Assembly (NCBI RefSeq): GCF_047495875.1
Contig: NC_092474.1
Location: forward strand, 11,431,717 to 11,495,716
Source of the DNA: Pithys albifrons albifrons
Taxonomy: Eukaryota > Chordata > Aves > Passeriformes > Thamnophilidae
Direction of reading: 5' to 3'
DNA length: 64,000 bases
Within the stretch, counting starts at the first letter, position 1; each line of letters begins with the position of its first letter. A program made the position numbers and the translations under genes. The notes beneath the pieces are model-generated. The model had not been told where the DNA came from. It saw only the letters and a program-made list of their open reading frames with translations, and searched no databases. Below, in pieces: positions 35,086-45,850 of this stretch.

Positions 35086-35225
35086 AAGAGGAAAAATCAT
35101 CCACTCAAATCTTCAAACAGCATTTCAAAGCCTTTACATCACTCTCAAGATTAATTAGTAGCTAAATAATAATCCAGGATAAGTCTTATCAAGGCATAAG
35201 TACCACAACATGGTCAGTCAGTGAT
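35086..35225. promoter_or_regulatory. AT-rich candidate block
   Basis: CAAGATTAATTAGTAGC and AAATAATAATCC are followed by GATAAGTCTTATC near 35179-35191, a near-palindromic double GATA motif. Short, but distinct from the flanks. Confidence 0.35.
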
Positions 35226-35828
35226 GTGGGGATCTGAGGCAGGAGGAAGCTTCATGTTCCTGGTTAAATCAACATATCCTGGGAAAATGCAGCCTCTTCC
35301 TCTAAGACAAATAGCAGTGTCAGGAGTTAATCCTCACCAGAGGAACATTTCAAAGCAAATTCACCTGGGGCAGAGGGTCTGTTTGCTTTATCTGTGCTCA
35401 CCTCAGGCAGGGCAGAAGCAGAGCTCTCTCTGGTCTTTGTTGCTCAACCCAAGTGGCCACTAAGGCAATGGGTGGTGCCCCATGGAAGAAGGGTTATGGT
35501 GGGACAGAACTGGTGGTCAGGCAGGTCCTGAGGCAGGAGGTTCATACCCTGAGGATGGACATTAAATACAGGGACACCGTGTCTGACCTGGGGCAGGCTC
35601 AAATGCAAGCAGTGGCAAGAGCAGAAGGGACTCCGGAGGTTCCCTGTTATTTCCTCGTCCTGATCTTAAATGTCCTGGCTGGGCACTGAGCCCAGGGAGC
35701 TGGGACACAGCCTTTCCTGCTTGGAATGTTGCCTTTCCTGCTCTGTACTCCCATCTGGCACCGACATCCTCAGGATGCCATTCCTTTCCCGCCAACTCCC
35801 CTTTTGCCAGGCACCTCTAAACTCTAGG

Positions 35829-35849
35829 AAGAAAAGAAAAAAAAAAAAA
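35829..35849. repeat. Poly(A) run
   Basis: AAGAAAAG followed by 13 A at 35837-35849. It could be a poly(A) relic, but no retroposed gene was recognised upstream. Confidence 0.9.
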
Positions 35850-35869
35850 CCACAGCAGCAAGCTGGCTG

Positions 35870-36215
35870 CACCAGAACATTTATTTCATATAATGCATCA
35901 TTTATTTTCAATTATCGTGGCGCTTTGCCCCCGCCCCCCTCCCTCCCTCCCCGCTGCTCGCAGCTGGAAAGTTTGCAGAGTTGCAAAAGAGCCTCGGAAG
36001 GAGCAGCGGCTCCGGCACAGGGTGAAGGGACAGGGGGGATGGGGATGGCACCGGCACCTCTTGCAGGGGCTGGCAGGAGGCTGGCAGCCCGGCAGGAGCA
36101 GGGAAGGATGGACGCCTCGGGGCTGTGGGTCAGACAAGGAGAGATGTCCCGGCTGTCAGCTCACCTCCGGATTAACGCGCTGAAGGAGGTGACAGCAGCG
36201 GAGCAGAGGCGGTGA
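35870..36215. other. AT-to-CpG-rich transition segment
   Basis: An AT-rich patch (ATTTATTTCATATAATGC, TTTATTTTCAATTATCG) passes into a C-rich, CpG-containing stretch (CGCTTTGCCCCCGCCCCCC, CCGCTGCTCGCAGC, GGATTAACGCGCTG). It could be a small CpG-island-like element. No exon was recognised. Confidence 0.3.
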
Positions 36216-36659
36216 CAGGGACACGGCAGGGGAGGGCACAGAGAGGCATGAGAGCAGCTCTGTGGGCATCTCCTCCCTCCAGACAGTGTCACCCTCCCAG
36301 CCCCAGCCCTGCCCCTCTGCTCCAAGGAGCTGCTCTCAATGCCTTGGAGAGCCAGAGGTTGGGGAAGGAGCCAAATCTCACGGGAGACATCCAGACCTGA
36401 ACCCTGGGATGCAGCTTGAGATACAGTTTTCACAGCTGATGGTTGAAAACCCCAAACCCACCCCAGTTACTGCATGGCCAGGAGATCTCCACGGGCCAGG
36501 CTGCCTCTGAGACCACAGTGCTTGTGTGAGTCCCACCCTGCCCCACAGCCCCATCCCACAGGAGATGCTGCAGCTGCAACCCAGGCATGAAATGTGCCAT
36601 CTTCGACCCATACTTGCACACCAAGCAGCTTTTTTTATTCCCAGGTCTGCCTCAGCCAA

Positions 36660-36995
36660 AGCCATTTGAAGACCTCCAACATATCATGAAGAATTTTCTA
36701 ATGGGGCTCAGCAGACTCCAAGATTTATATCAAAAAGCCCCAATTTATTGAATTAATGCTGCAGAGCCAAACCATGGCTGCTTAACAACTGGAGTATCAG
36801 TATTTTACAGCAACATAACTAATAAGGCCATTAATACAAACTGGGCTCACTCCTGACATTTATATCACTGTAAATCTCGCTCTCAGCACTGGAATTATTT
36901 ATGCCATCCCAGGCACTCGAGAAGCGCTGTCATCCTTTATCAGGCTGAAAGATTTGAGCCAAGAAACAACGAATATAAACATAATAGAAAAATAA
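36660..36995. promoter_or_regulatory. Long AT-rich candidate enhancer
   Basis: About 330 bp of even AT-rich sequence: AATTTTCTAATGGGG, CCAATTTATTGAATTAATGC, ACTAATAAGGCCATTAATAC, GGAATTATTTATGCC, GAATATAAACATAATAG. TTTATCAGG at 36937-36945 is GATA-like. One of the larger such blocks in the window. The function is inferred from composition only. Confidence 0.4.
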
Positions 36996-37179
36996 AAGGA
37001 GCTCAAGACAGGTCCCTGATGCAGAGTTGGGGGCTGTCCCTTGTTTCCCAGCAGGGATGGGACCAGGGGGGACCTGCAGTCCAGTCAGGCCTCTTGAAAA
37101 TGAGCCCATCCAGTGTTCCTGGCTACAACTCCCCATGTGTACCAGGTGTGCCCTGAGCAAGAAAAACTCAGATTATTTT

Positions 37180-37240
37180 CATAGAATCACAGAAAGAGTT
37201 GGAAAGGATCTTAAGCATGATCTAGTTCCTACCCCCTCTG
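37180..37240 (-). mobile_element. CR1 LINE 3'-end fragment (minus orientation)
   Basis: CATAGAATCACAGAA, then GAGTTGGAAAGGATCTTAAG and TGATCTAGTTCC, follow the reverse complement of the avian CR1 3' end (consensus of type CATAGAATCATAGAATGG, GGACCTTAAAGATCATCTAG). A short, diverged, 5'-truncated copy of the usual kind, with no reverse transcriptase part. Confidence 0.8.
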
Positions 37241-37464
37241 AGACTGCTTTTGCTCGGGGACCTGGGTGCACTTGGTGGAGAATATGGACACTGATCCCAC
37301 TCTTACAAATTTTAAGCAGGGATTGCAGGTGCATCAGGAAGACTGAAAACTACAGAGGGTGAGAAAGGTTTAAACCGCCCAAAACCCCCATCCCCAGCAC
37401 TAACCAAGCACCTGGGAAACTGCAAATAGGAAGGAGATGAGGGCAGAGGGGTGGGAAAGGAGTT

Positions 37465-37840
37465 GAGCCCGACAGACCTCGCTGAGTACTAATTATTTCT
37501 GGCATTATCTACACAGACAGATAAGGTTTTCATTAATAAACTTGATGAAGGTGTGGGGGAGCAGAGAGAGCAGCAGCACCGAGAGCCAGGCAAGAGCTGC
37601 AGATCAGCTACCAGCAGCAACAAAATGCAATCAGGACAGGGAGCAATTAGGGGCCCGGCCAGCAGTGGTGGCAGTGGGGGGACAGTAATTAGCTGCCAAG
37701 CCTGTCCTTTCTCAGCATTGTTGTGCACGCAGCCTCCTAATTCACAGCACGTTGGAAATGAAATCGTTAGTAATCTTTCATAGGCAGGGCCTTATTAAAC
37801 CCTCTATCTGCACTCGGTTAATTGGAGGAGATAAAGCCCG
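37465..37840. promoter_or_regulatory. Large candidate enhancer with GATA triplet
   Basis: GTACTAATTATTTCTGGC leads into TTATCT (37505-37510) and AGATAAG (37519-37525), an opposed GATA pair 8 bp apart. Then follow TTCATTAATAAAC, GAGCAATTAGGGGC, CAGTAATTAGCTGCC, CTCCTAATTCAC and GGTTAATTGGAGG. A third AGATAA lies at 37829-37834. GATA2/GATA3 and LIM/NK homeodomain factors are plausible ligands, by motif class only. It lies about 17.4 kb upstream of the SRRM4 start codon. Confidence 0.45.
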
Positions 37841-38224
37841 GCCGGGCCGGCACGGGAAGGCAGAGAGGGAGATGCATCACCCACTTCCAGCCTCGCTGCT
37901 GAACAAACACGGGGCAAATGTGTTTGTGTGAGGGACAGGGCGGGCACGGGCTTTAAAACCACCCATTCTGCCTGGTGAAGGGACCTCAAGAGGCAGAAGG
38001 ATGTGGGAAGGCTTTGGCTTGCAGGGAGTGTCCCCCCAGCCATGGGCTGTGGGGCAGGTAAAGGCAAGTCCCAAGGGCAAGGGGTGGTCCAGCACATCCC
38101 ACCTGCATGGCCTCACCCCAAAGGCCTGCAGGAGGAAGGCAGTGGACTGAGTATGGGCTGGCCTCAAATTAAAACAGGAAAATCTCAAAACCATCTCAGT
38201 GAGAAAAAGTGCTGAGAGGCCAAT

Positions 38225-38290
38225 GATTTGACAGTCAGGAGTTGGACTCAATGATCCTTGTGGGTCCCTTCCCACTCAGGATATTCCATG
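38225..38290 (+). mobile_element. CR1 LINE 3'-end fragment (plus orientation)
   Basis: AGTTGGACTCAATGATCC followed by TTGTGGGTCCCTTCC and CTCAGGATATTCCATG matches the common avian CR1 3' tail (GGTTGGACTCGATGATC type, ending in ATTCTATG repeats). It is the seed of the 91-bp triplication that starts inside it. Confidence 0.85.
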
Positions 38291-38525
38291 GCTCTCCTCA
38301 CTACTTCTGTTCCTTTGCCCTCCACAGCAAAGCAGGCACTCCGGATCCTTGTGGGTCCCTTCCCACTCAGGATATTCCATGGCTCTCCTCACTACTTCTG
38401 TTCCTTTGCCCTCCACAGCAAAGCAGGCACTCCGGATCCTTGTGGGTCCCTTCCCACTCAGAATATTCCATGGCTCTCCTCACTGCTTTGGTTCCTTTGC
38501 CCTCCACAGCAAAGCAGGCACTCCG
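38253..38525. repeat. 91-bp tandem triplication seeded in a CR1 tail
   Basis: GATCCTTGTGGGTCCC starts at 38253, 38344 and 38435, an exact period of 91 over three full copies. The first about 35 bp of each unit is the CR1 3' tail and the remaining about 55 bp is non-CR1 flank (CTCCTCACTACTTCTG, CCCTCCACAGCAAAGC). Copies 1 and 2 are essentially identical. Copy 3 differs at a handful of sites (CTGCTTTGG for CTACTTCTG, GAATATT for GGATATT). Since 91 is not a multiple of three, the repeat shows up in all three frames. Confidence 0.97.
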
Positions 38526-39035
38526 GACTACCGAGGAGGAGTGGCATTCCCAGGTGGGTGCAGGGGCAGTGTGCCATCATCCGTGGCCAGCATTCCAGTT
38601 CATTAAGCATGGCACTGCTCCGTGGGCACTGCCAGCCCTCGTTGGCTTCCCATGGCCAGCGATGCAGGGCATGGACAGGGATGCAGGGGATGCAGACCTG
38701 CTCCACCACTGCCTCGGGGCTTGCACTGCCCCATCACCCTTGCTTTGCTGCACAGAGTTCTCCCACAGCCCTGACAGCTCGGCAATGTCTCGCCATCCAA
38801 AAGGATCAGAGCTGTGACGGCAAGAGAGAGGCCAAGACAGGACTCCTCAGCAAGGGAGGGCAGCCCAGCCTGGCACAGCAGTACATGGGATGAGTTCACA
38901 CTGCATCATGCAAGACTGAATAATGAAAAAAAATCCCACCTCTATCTTCTAGGATCTCGTTTTTCACACCTTACAGCCCAGCTTCTCCATAAGCCAAATC
39001 CAACCTTTCTCCAGCTCCTCTGGGCAGCAGCCGTG
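38526..39035. other. Spacer without recognised features
   Basis: GC-moderate DNA. No gene or repeat family was recognised. Confidence 0.5.
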
Positions 39036-39425
39036 ATTTGCCCTGCTTGGCTGTAATTAGCTGCAAAACCACCTCAAAAATTGCCTGGTTGAAGAACATT
39101 TAAGGACTGAAATAAAAATGGAACTGAGTCCCTAGAAAGCAAGCAAAATCCATCATGGCTAATTATTTGCTCTTGATTGTCAAAAAAAGGATGGATTGAT
39201 GGAAGGAGGTGGTAAGCAGGATGATAGCAGGAGTGTTCTCAAAGGCAACCACTGCAGAAAGATCCAAAAGCAAGAATTTTCATAATCCACAGGCTGTTAA
39301 TTATCTAAACAGAGGTCTCTTGGAGCTGCCTGAGTGAAGATTAATTAGTTTTTGAAATAATAGCTAAATTGATAATGGGAAGGAGTTTGGGTTCCAAAAT
39401 AATGGCTGAAAATTAGCCAGCCTGT
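39035..39425. promoter_or_regulatory. AT-rich candidate regulatory block
   Basis: CTGTAATTAGCTGC, GGCTAATTATTTGCTC, GGATTGATGGAAGG, GGCTGTTAATTATC, GATTAATTAGTTTTTG and AGCTAAATTGATAATGGG occur over about 390 bp. It is the last dense TAAT-rich block before the plainer right half of the window. Confidence 0.4.
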
Positions 39426-42400
39426 TTCTCCATTTCTCTTTGCCACGTTCAGGAGGACATTTGTCTCTGTTGCTTTTTCAGAAAAGGGCCATTAATCAAA
39501 TCAGCAGATGGTCCTTCCCAAGCCTGGGGTGTTGCATAAACACAAAAGGGAGGAGAGGAGGAGGAGGAAGCAATCACCAACAAGTGCGAGGGAAAAAAAT
39601 CCCCCAACCCCGTGATTAGCAATTCCAGAGTCAGTGTTCCCTGAAAGGGCTGGATCCGTTCAACTGAAGTAACTCTCCTGGAGATGAGGAACATCTACCA
39701 TGACAAGCAGGCAACTCCAGGAAAGAGATTTGTCTGTCTTTAAAACAAATTACCTGCACTAATCCCAAATACCAGGATTTACGTCTCCTGGTTGACCCAA
39801 GTTTGATGCCCAAGTTGTCACCACCTGCCCAGGCTCTCGCCCATGAGTGAAACCACACGTGTGTCGGATTCGTTCCTGCGTGTCCCGGGGCTGTGCCTGC
39901 TGGCTTGTCCCTGCACAGAGAAGCTCCCCAACACCCTCTCCCACCCAGCTGCACGTTTCACAGCAGCATCTCCTGTCAGCATCAGTGACAGCTCTGCTGC
40001 CACACGCGGCCGAGACCACGCGAGGGGCTCAGGAGCTGTCAGATGTACCCGCGCATAAAGAGCTCAGTGCCACACGTCTTGTTTGCTGGGAAAGTCATCC
40101 AGCAGGAGCCTTGGGTCCTCTGAGTGCTCCCTGCTTCCCAGGGCATCCAGGCCTGACTTGGGGAGGACACTGGCCATTGTCACACGCAGGTGAGAAGCTC
40201 TGAGCACAAAGCATCCTCACAGCAGGTACCCCCACAGGTGGGACACTGCTGCCCAAAGGATGCTGCTGGCACAGCCAGGGGGGTCGGGGCGCTCCAGGGA
40301 AGCAAGTCCATGTCACAGCCAAGCAAAGGCACAGGCAGCTGAAGGCTGTCCCATCAATCACACCAGGCTTTGTTCACAGAGCCCCTTGGCTCGGGAAGAG
40401 TGTCTGCTCCATCACACACACAAGGCTGACACATGTGAAACCCTTCACAGCACTTATTGATGTGTGTTGCCTTGGATTTTACGGCACAATAAATAATGGG
40501 GGAGAGGCAGACACCCATCCCCTCAGTGCCTCCACACTGCATCCCACCCTTTGTGGCTGCTCAATCCCAGCACTGCAGATACACATTCCTCCCTGGATGT
40601 CATTACTCCACACCCTGCCAGTCACACACAGCTGAGGGATAGAAGGTCATGCCCCCCAGAACTTGTTCCCCTTCTTATTCAGCAACCTTTAGTGAACAGA
40701 CATCATCAGCTACCAATAAAAAACATCCTTCCCAGCCACTAGCTATCTTTAGCATCCCACAGCCAAACAAGGGGCACGTGGCTCAGGGCAGGGTGATCTC
40801 CACAATCTGCTGGAGCAAAGTGCAAGGCTCAGACCTTCTCCATGAAGGTGACAGCCATGCCCTTTGCCACAGGGGTGGCCAGTAACCTCTTGTAGCCCAC
40901 TGCCCTGCACTGAGCTCAGAGCAGAGCCCACCAACTGTCAGAGCCATCCTCACTTTCCCCACCCATAGGCAGGATCAGACTCAGCTGTTTGTTTCACTGT
41001 GGATGAGGCAGAAGCAGCACTCAGAGGAGAGATCCTTCAGGTAGGAGGAGCAGGTGTGCAGCAGGGTGAAGCCACTTGGTTTCTGAGCACAGGTCCTGGG
41101 CAGCACCAAGTACCCACTGCGGTGTAGGCAGTGAGCAGCAAACAGCTCATTAGTAACTGTGAGGCTCCTGCTGCTCTGCCAGCCTGGGCTGAACCGGCTC
41201 CCAACCTGGAACAACATTCCCCACCAGCAGCAGATCAAAGGCAAGGCTGGGAGAGGGAGGGGGAACACACCTTGCAGCTCCTGGTTCAGCAGCATCCTCA
41301 GCTCCTGGAGTGCCTGAGCTCTGGGCTGTGTTAACCTTGTGGTCTCGCCCCACTGCGATGCCTTAACCAGATTAATCGCCCCCACCATGGGCAAGAGAAG
41401 TCAAGTGGATGCTGTATCCTTGGCCATTACTCTGATTTTTCATGCTTCACCTACTGTGAATATAAAAAAAGAGATGACAGTGAGAGGGGCAGACCCTCAG
41501 CCCAGCACCCATGGCCACCCCCAGAGCACCCATCAGTCACTGTGCCCTTCACACTCCAAGAAGCCACTGATTTTTCCCCGGGTGTTGGGAAGAAGGTGGC
41601 TCACCAGCAATCCTTAAGCAAAGTAGAGGTACCTCTGCCTCTAGGAATGGCCAGGTCCCGTGCAGAGCCTGGGAGCAGTTCCTGAATCAGGTGTTTGGCG
41701 GGCATGGTGAGCTGGGGAGCAGCTCCAGCTCCTGGGCAGGATGCTGGGGCTTGGCTCCACTCAGACATCTCCATGCCTGGTGCTTTCAGCATGGGCTTTT
41801 TGCCATGTCCATGCATCTCCTGTCCAGCCCCAGGCTGTCTGCCAGCACACACACCAGCTCTTCTGGGCTCTCCTGCCCAGCTAACACGATGGCATGAGGA
41901 TGTGGTCCCTCCTCCAGATTCCTTTCCAGTTATTTCCCAGCCCCAGGCACGGGCATGGTTTTTCATTCCCTTTTGCAAGGTGATTAAATGCTGCACTTGT
42001 AAAACACTTCATTCTGGGAAACAAATTATGCAAAACACACTCAGTGGGATCTCACACAAATGGATACAGCCAGCTGACAACGAGGACTCTGTCCCAGGGT
42101 TTACTTTTCAGGGACTGGGAGAAGCTGCCTGGCCAGCCTGCTCCATCCCAGGAAAGAGTGTCCAGCATGCACAGCACAGAGCTCTGGCTGACCCCACTCC
42201 ATTGCAGCCCCCAGGGACCTCAGACCCTGCCCCTCCTCTTGGAAGGTCGTCTTGGTGGCAGGCACAGCACAGGGACAGGCTGGTCTGGAGGAGGCTTGGG
42301 TGTCACACAGAGCAACTCTGGAAGTTCAGCACATCTGGATTTCCTGAGGTCAGTTATTTTAACACTCACATGGGCTTTTCAGGTTACTTGCTATTGGCAG

Positions 42401-42960
42401 TGCCACAGCACTCATGGACTGTGCTGGGAGAAGAGCATCTGGATGGACCTTCATTTAGTGCTGTGTTTCTGAGCAGCCCCAGGATGCTCTACCCGTCCAC
42501 AGCCTCCACAAGCACTTTCCCAGCAAGAGACCTCACTGACCAGGCAGATCTTTGCATGTCTTAGGCCACTAACAACAGGAAAGGAGGCTGTTTGGCTGTG
42601 CACAGGCACTTGTCATGGCAGGTGCCAGAGGAAGGAACTCAAGGATGCTCCAGGGGAAAGGACTGCAGGCAGGTAACATGCCTAGGACTGAAATCAATCC
42701 AATCTGGAGCCTGCCTTGGGTGCATTACTGTTTAAAAACCCTGAAAAAAAGAGAAATGAAGGTTTCCTGCCCCCGAATTGCTGACTCATTAGTGACTCAG
42801 GAGCTAAGTTTAGCTGTCAGCACCGGGGTGAGCGGCTGCTGGCCCCTCCTTAACCTCCTTATCAGACCTTTCAAGTAAACCCTTCACCAGCTCAGGAGAG
42901 ATTCTGCTCACGCTCCAAGGGGATTATGAACCACCTTTGAAAGCTGGAATGAAGCACATG
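39426..42960. other. Flanking DNA without recognised genes
   Basis: Mostly GC-moderate DNA with a GAGGAGG run near 39550 and a small AT-rich patch at 40448-40500 (TTATTGATGTG, CACAATAAATAATGG). A 289-codon plus-strand frame at 41695-42564 has no recognised domain, splice structure or codon signature. Confidence 0.5.
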
Positions 42961-43052
42961 TGTGTACTGAGGTACACGCACAGCTTTCTGGTGGGGATGC
43001 AAGACCAGGGTGTACTCAGGTAGACACAGCTTTCTGGTGGGGATGCAAGACC
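42961..43052. repeat. 46-bp tandem duplication
   Basis: CACAGCTTTCTGGTGGGGAT starts at 42979 and at 43025. The flanking GTGTACT(G/C)AGGTA is also shared, giving a period of 46. Confidence 0.9.
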
Positions 43053-43570
43053 TGGGAGTGGAGAGACAGCACTGAGTGCAGCAAGCTTGGGGGGTTGTCA
43101 TAGCAACAGGGGATTTTAAAAGCAGTTAGGTGTGGTCCATCTGCATCGAGCAGAGGGATGGTGGAGAGCCCTGTGAACTCTGGGCTTCTCTGGTTCAGAG
43201 ATGTGGTGTCAGGTGCTGCCTGACAACAGCAGGCAGACCCACAATGGGTCTGGAAGCCCCATAAGTGCTAGTACAACAGCTCAGCCTGGCCTGAGGAGTG
43301 GGGGTGCCCCATGGGGAGTTGCAGCCCAGGCCAATTTCCATACCAGGGTGCAAACCTGAAGACTTTCTGATTGAAGAAAAGTATAAATTTCTAAACAGTG
43401 ACAATAACAGCACCACAGTTTGACCCAGCTCCAGGCCTCAATCACACCCCTTCCTGTCAGGTCAATCATTATATAACCTCCATAAAACCTTCATTGACTG
43501 CTTCCCAGGAACTCTGCCTGGAGAGCAGCTCAACTCCTGCACCGCTCAGACTGATCCAGAGCGCTGCTCC

Positions 43571-44086
43571 TCACTCCTCTCCAGCCCCAGGGCAGGAGCT
43601 GGGGGTCCTGCCCACCCTGAGCCTCTTGCACTCCCCCAGTGCTGGTGATGGGGCCCTTGACCATGGCAGGAATGGAGACAGGTCACTGTCACATGGGCTG
43701 AAGGCATTGTCCCTTCTCCACATGCTCGGCCTGTCCAATTCCAATAGCATTGCTGAGAACTCTGTTCTTTCCCATCTATTTTGTTTCCATGCACTAAAAT
43801 TCAGTTCTTGTTGCTGGTACTTCTTCTGAACTTTCTCATCCCATTTTTTTCTTCCCTTCACTTTTTCTGCATTTCCAGGCTCTGTAATGGATGAAGCACT
43901 GTTGATTCTCTCTTTCCATCTATTTTTCCACACTTTTGGCTCACTGTGGGCACTCTGGCCAGGAGACACACTGGCACTGATTTCCCTGGCTAGGGCCATT
44001 CTCTTTTCATCAGACAGCTTCCAGGATGACCTGGAAGCCACAGAGACATGGGTAGTGTTGTGTTTATGCCTTCCTTCAGCATCCAA
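43571..44086 (-). other. Unassigned lysine/arginine-rich open frame with competing splice-like signals
   Basis: A 171-codon minus-strand frame has a hydrophilic, protein-like first half (KLSDEKRMALAREIS, KVWKNRWKERINSASS, KKWDEKVQKKYQQQE) and a proline/serine-rich second half. I do not recognise it. On the opposite strand the same DNA shows a long pyrimidine tract ending TTTCTGCATTTCCAG at 43865-43879, a textbook acceptor on the plus strand. The Lys/Glu richness may simply be the T-rich plus strand read in reverse. Not called as a gene. Confidence 0.15.
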
Positions 44087-44158
44087 CTCCCCTCTTATTT
44101 ATGGGCTAAAGAAGGGGTTGTGGTAGCGATTCAGATGCTTCCTCCCAGTCTGGAGAGA

Positions 44159-44168
44159 GGGGGGGGGG
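44159..44168. repeat. G10 homopolymer
   Basis: Ten consecutive G between GAGAGA and CAATG. Likely length-variable and a common site of sequencing error. Confidence 0.85.
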
Positions 44169-44169
44169 C

Positions 44170-45760
44170 AATGTACATCTGCACAGGGGAGATAAGGGAA
44201 TGGGGCATCTCCAGTGCCTGGGATTTTATTAAAGGAGAGCTGGCTGGTGAGATCCTATCGCTGCCCAGAAATATCTGTGACTTCATCCTCAACTAACGCG
44301 GACCAAAACAAATGGAGCGAGCAGGACGAGCAGACTGGGTGCTCCTGTGAGGCAGGATGGGCACAGAGGGAGGGGGGCTGCCCCTCTCTCCAAGGGACCC
44401 TGAGTCACACTGTCCCCAAGGCTGGCCAGCAGTACTGGTGGTGGATAAGCCTGAAGCAGTTTAAACCAGTCAACTGCCAATAAAGTGGCAGTGCCAGACC
44501 TACCCACAGTCTGGAACCAGAGCTGGGTTTTAAACCTGCCAGGCCCCCATTTGTTCAGGGACATGAGGGACAGGGACAGCTCTTGGACAGCCAACATCTC
44601 CCTTCAAAGGCACCAACTTGCAGCCCTCCAGCCCAGCTCAGATAGTCCCCCCTACCGCTGTCAGCCCAGTGGGTGCAGCTGGAGAACTGTGCCCAAGTGT
44701 TTTCCCACTCCACACTGTTTTCCCTGGGAAAGCACAGTTGGTTTGCCAGGGTTTGTTCCCACCTCTCTGCTCCATGGCAGAGGGAATTGGGCACCACAGC
44801 AGCTGAAAAGCAGCTGCACAGCGCCAGGTGTTGTTCTGGCAAAGCCCAGGATGAGTTAACAGACAGGTGAAGCTCAGATTTCCAGCTCCTTTCCTTCTGT
44901 CCTGACACCTGGGAGCCTGATTTATCTCAGAAACCATCATGTGCTGCTTGTTCCTCTCAGGAACAAGCACGAGACAGGCAGCAGTGCAGGGAGGGATCCC
45001 TGCCAACAAACACTGCTCATGCTGAGCATGGCCAAGAGGAGCTATGAGGAGAGGGCCCAGTGCCAAAGCAAGGTTCACTTTGATCCCACAGTGATCTGGC
45101 AAAGGGGTTTTGGAGGGCAATGAGAGCCTCACCACGGCTCATGGGGCACAGACAGGTGCAAACAAGAGCCAAGCAGTGATAGTGATCTTCTTGTCAGGCT
45201 AAACCCCACAAAGGCCACATGAATAACAGCAATAAATTCTACCCCCCCTTCAAAAGGAAGGGCAGGTGTGCAGGAGTCAGCTCTGAGCCCTCTTGACAAG
45301 ACAAAGAGGATGCAGCCTTGTCACTGTGCCCCCTCCAAAAAGCCTCGGCACAGCTGCCAGCTCATGGCACAGCACAGCCCTCACCTGAGTCACAGGGGCC
45401 TCGGTGCCACCTCCCACCCAGCCAGGGGAACAACAGGAGCCTCATCATCCTCCCTTGAATGGCAGAGCTCTGCCCTCCCCACTGCTCTGGGGAAGAGGAG
45501 CAAACATGGAGCCCCCGCAGCCGGGTGTGGGGGCAGAGCCTGACAGCACCTCACCCGGGGTGGGCTCTGCTCTGAGGGGAAGACTTCCAGCAGTGCTTGG
45601 GAACAAGCTGTGCAGGCTAGGAAAGCACCAGGAGAGGATTTGCTGGGCTTGTGGCACCAGAGAGAGGAAAACAGGCCAAGCAGGGAGCAGACATGAATGT
45701 TCCTGGAAGGACCATCATGTCCATGTAGGGAGCTCAGAGCGGCTTCAGGAAGAGGGAGAC
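44170..45760. other. Flanking DNA without recognised features
   Basis: Mixed sequence with short overlapping frames on both strands. Nothing recognised. Confidence 0.5.
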
Positions 45761-45850
45761 ATAGAATTATAGAATCATAGAATGGTTTGGGTTGGGAGGG
45801 ACCTTAAAGATCATCTACTTCCAACCCCACTGCCATAGGCAGGAACTCCA
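45761..45850 (-). mobile_element. CR1 LINE 3'-end fragment (minus orientation)
   Basis: ATAGAATTATAGAATCATAG then AATGGTTTGGGTTGGGAGG and GACCTTAAAGATCATCTAC, followed by CCACTGCCATAGGCAGG. This is the best-preserved CR1 tail in the window, read from the 3' microsatellite inward. Only about 90 bp of the element remains. Confidence 0.93.

Noticed and set aside
35829..35849. Processed pseudogene with poly(A) tail
   Set aside because: No gene-like sequence or target-site duplication was found upstream of the A-run.
41695..42564. 289-codon plus-strand frame
   Set aside because: The longest frame in the right half, but no motif, initiation context or homology is recognised. A frame this long is plausible by chance in a GC-moderate 64-kb window.
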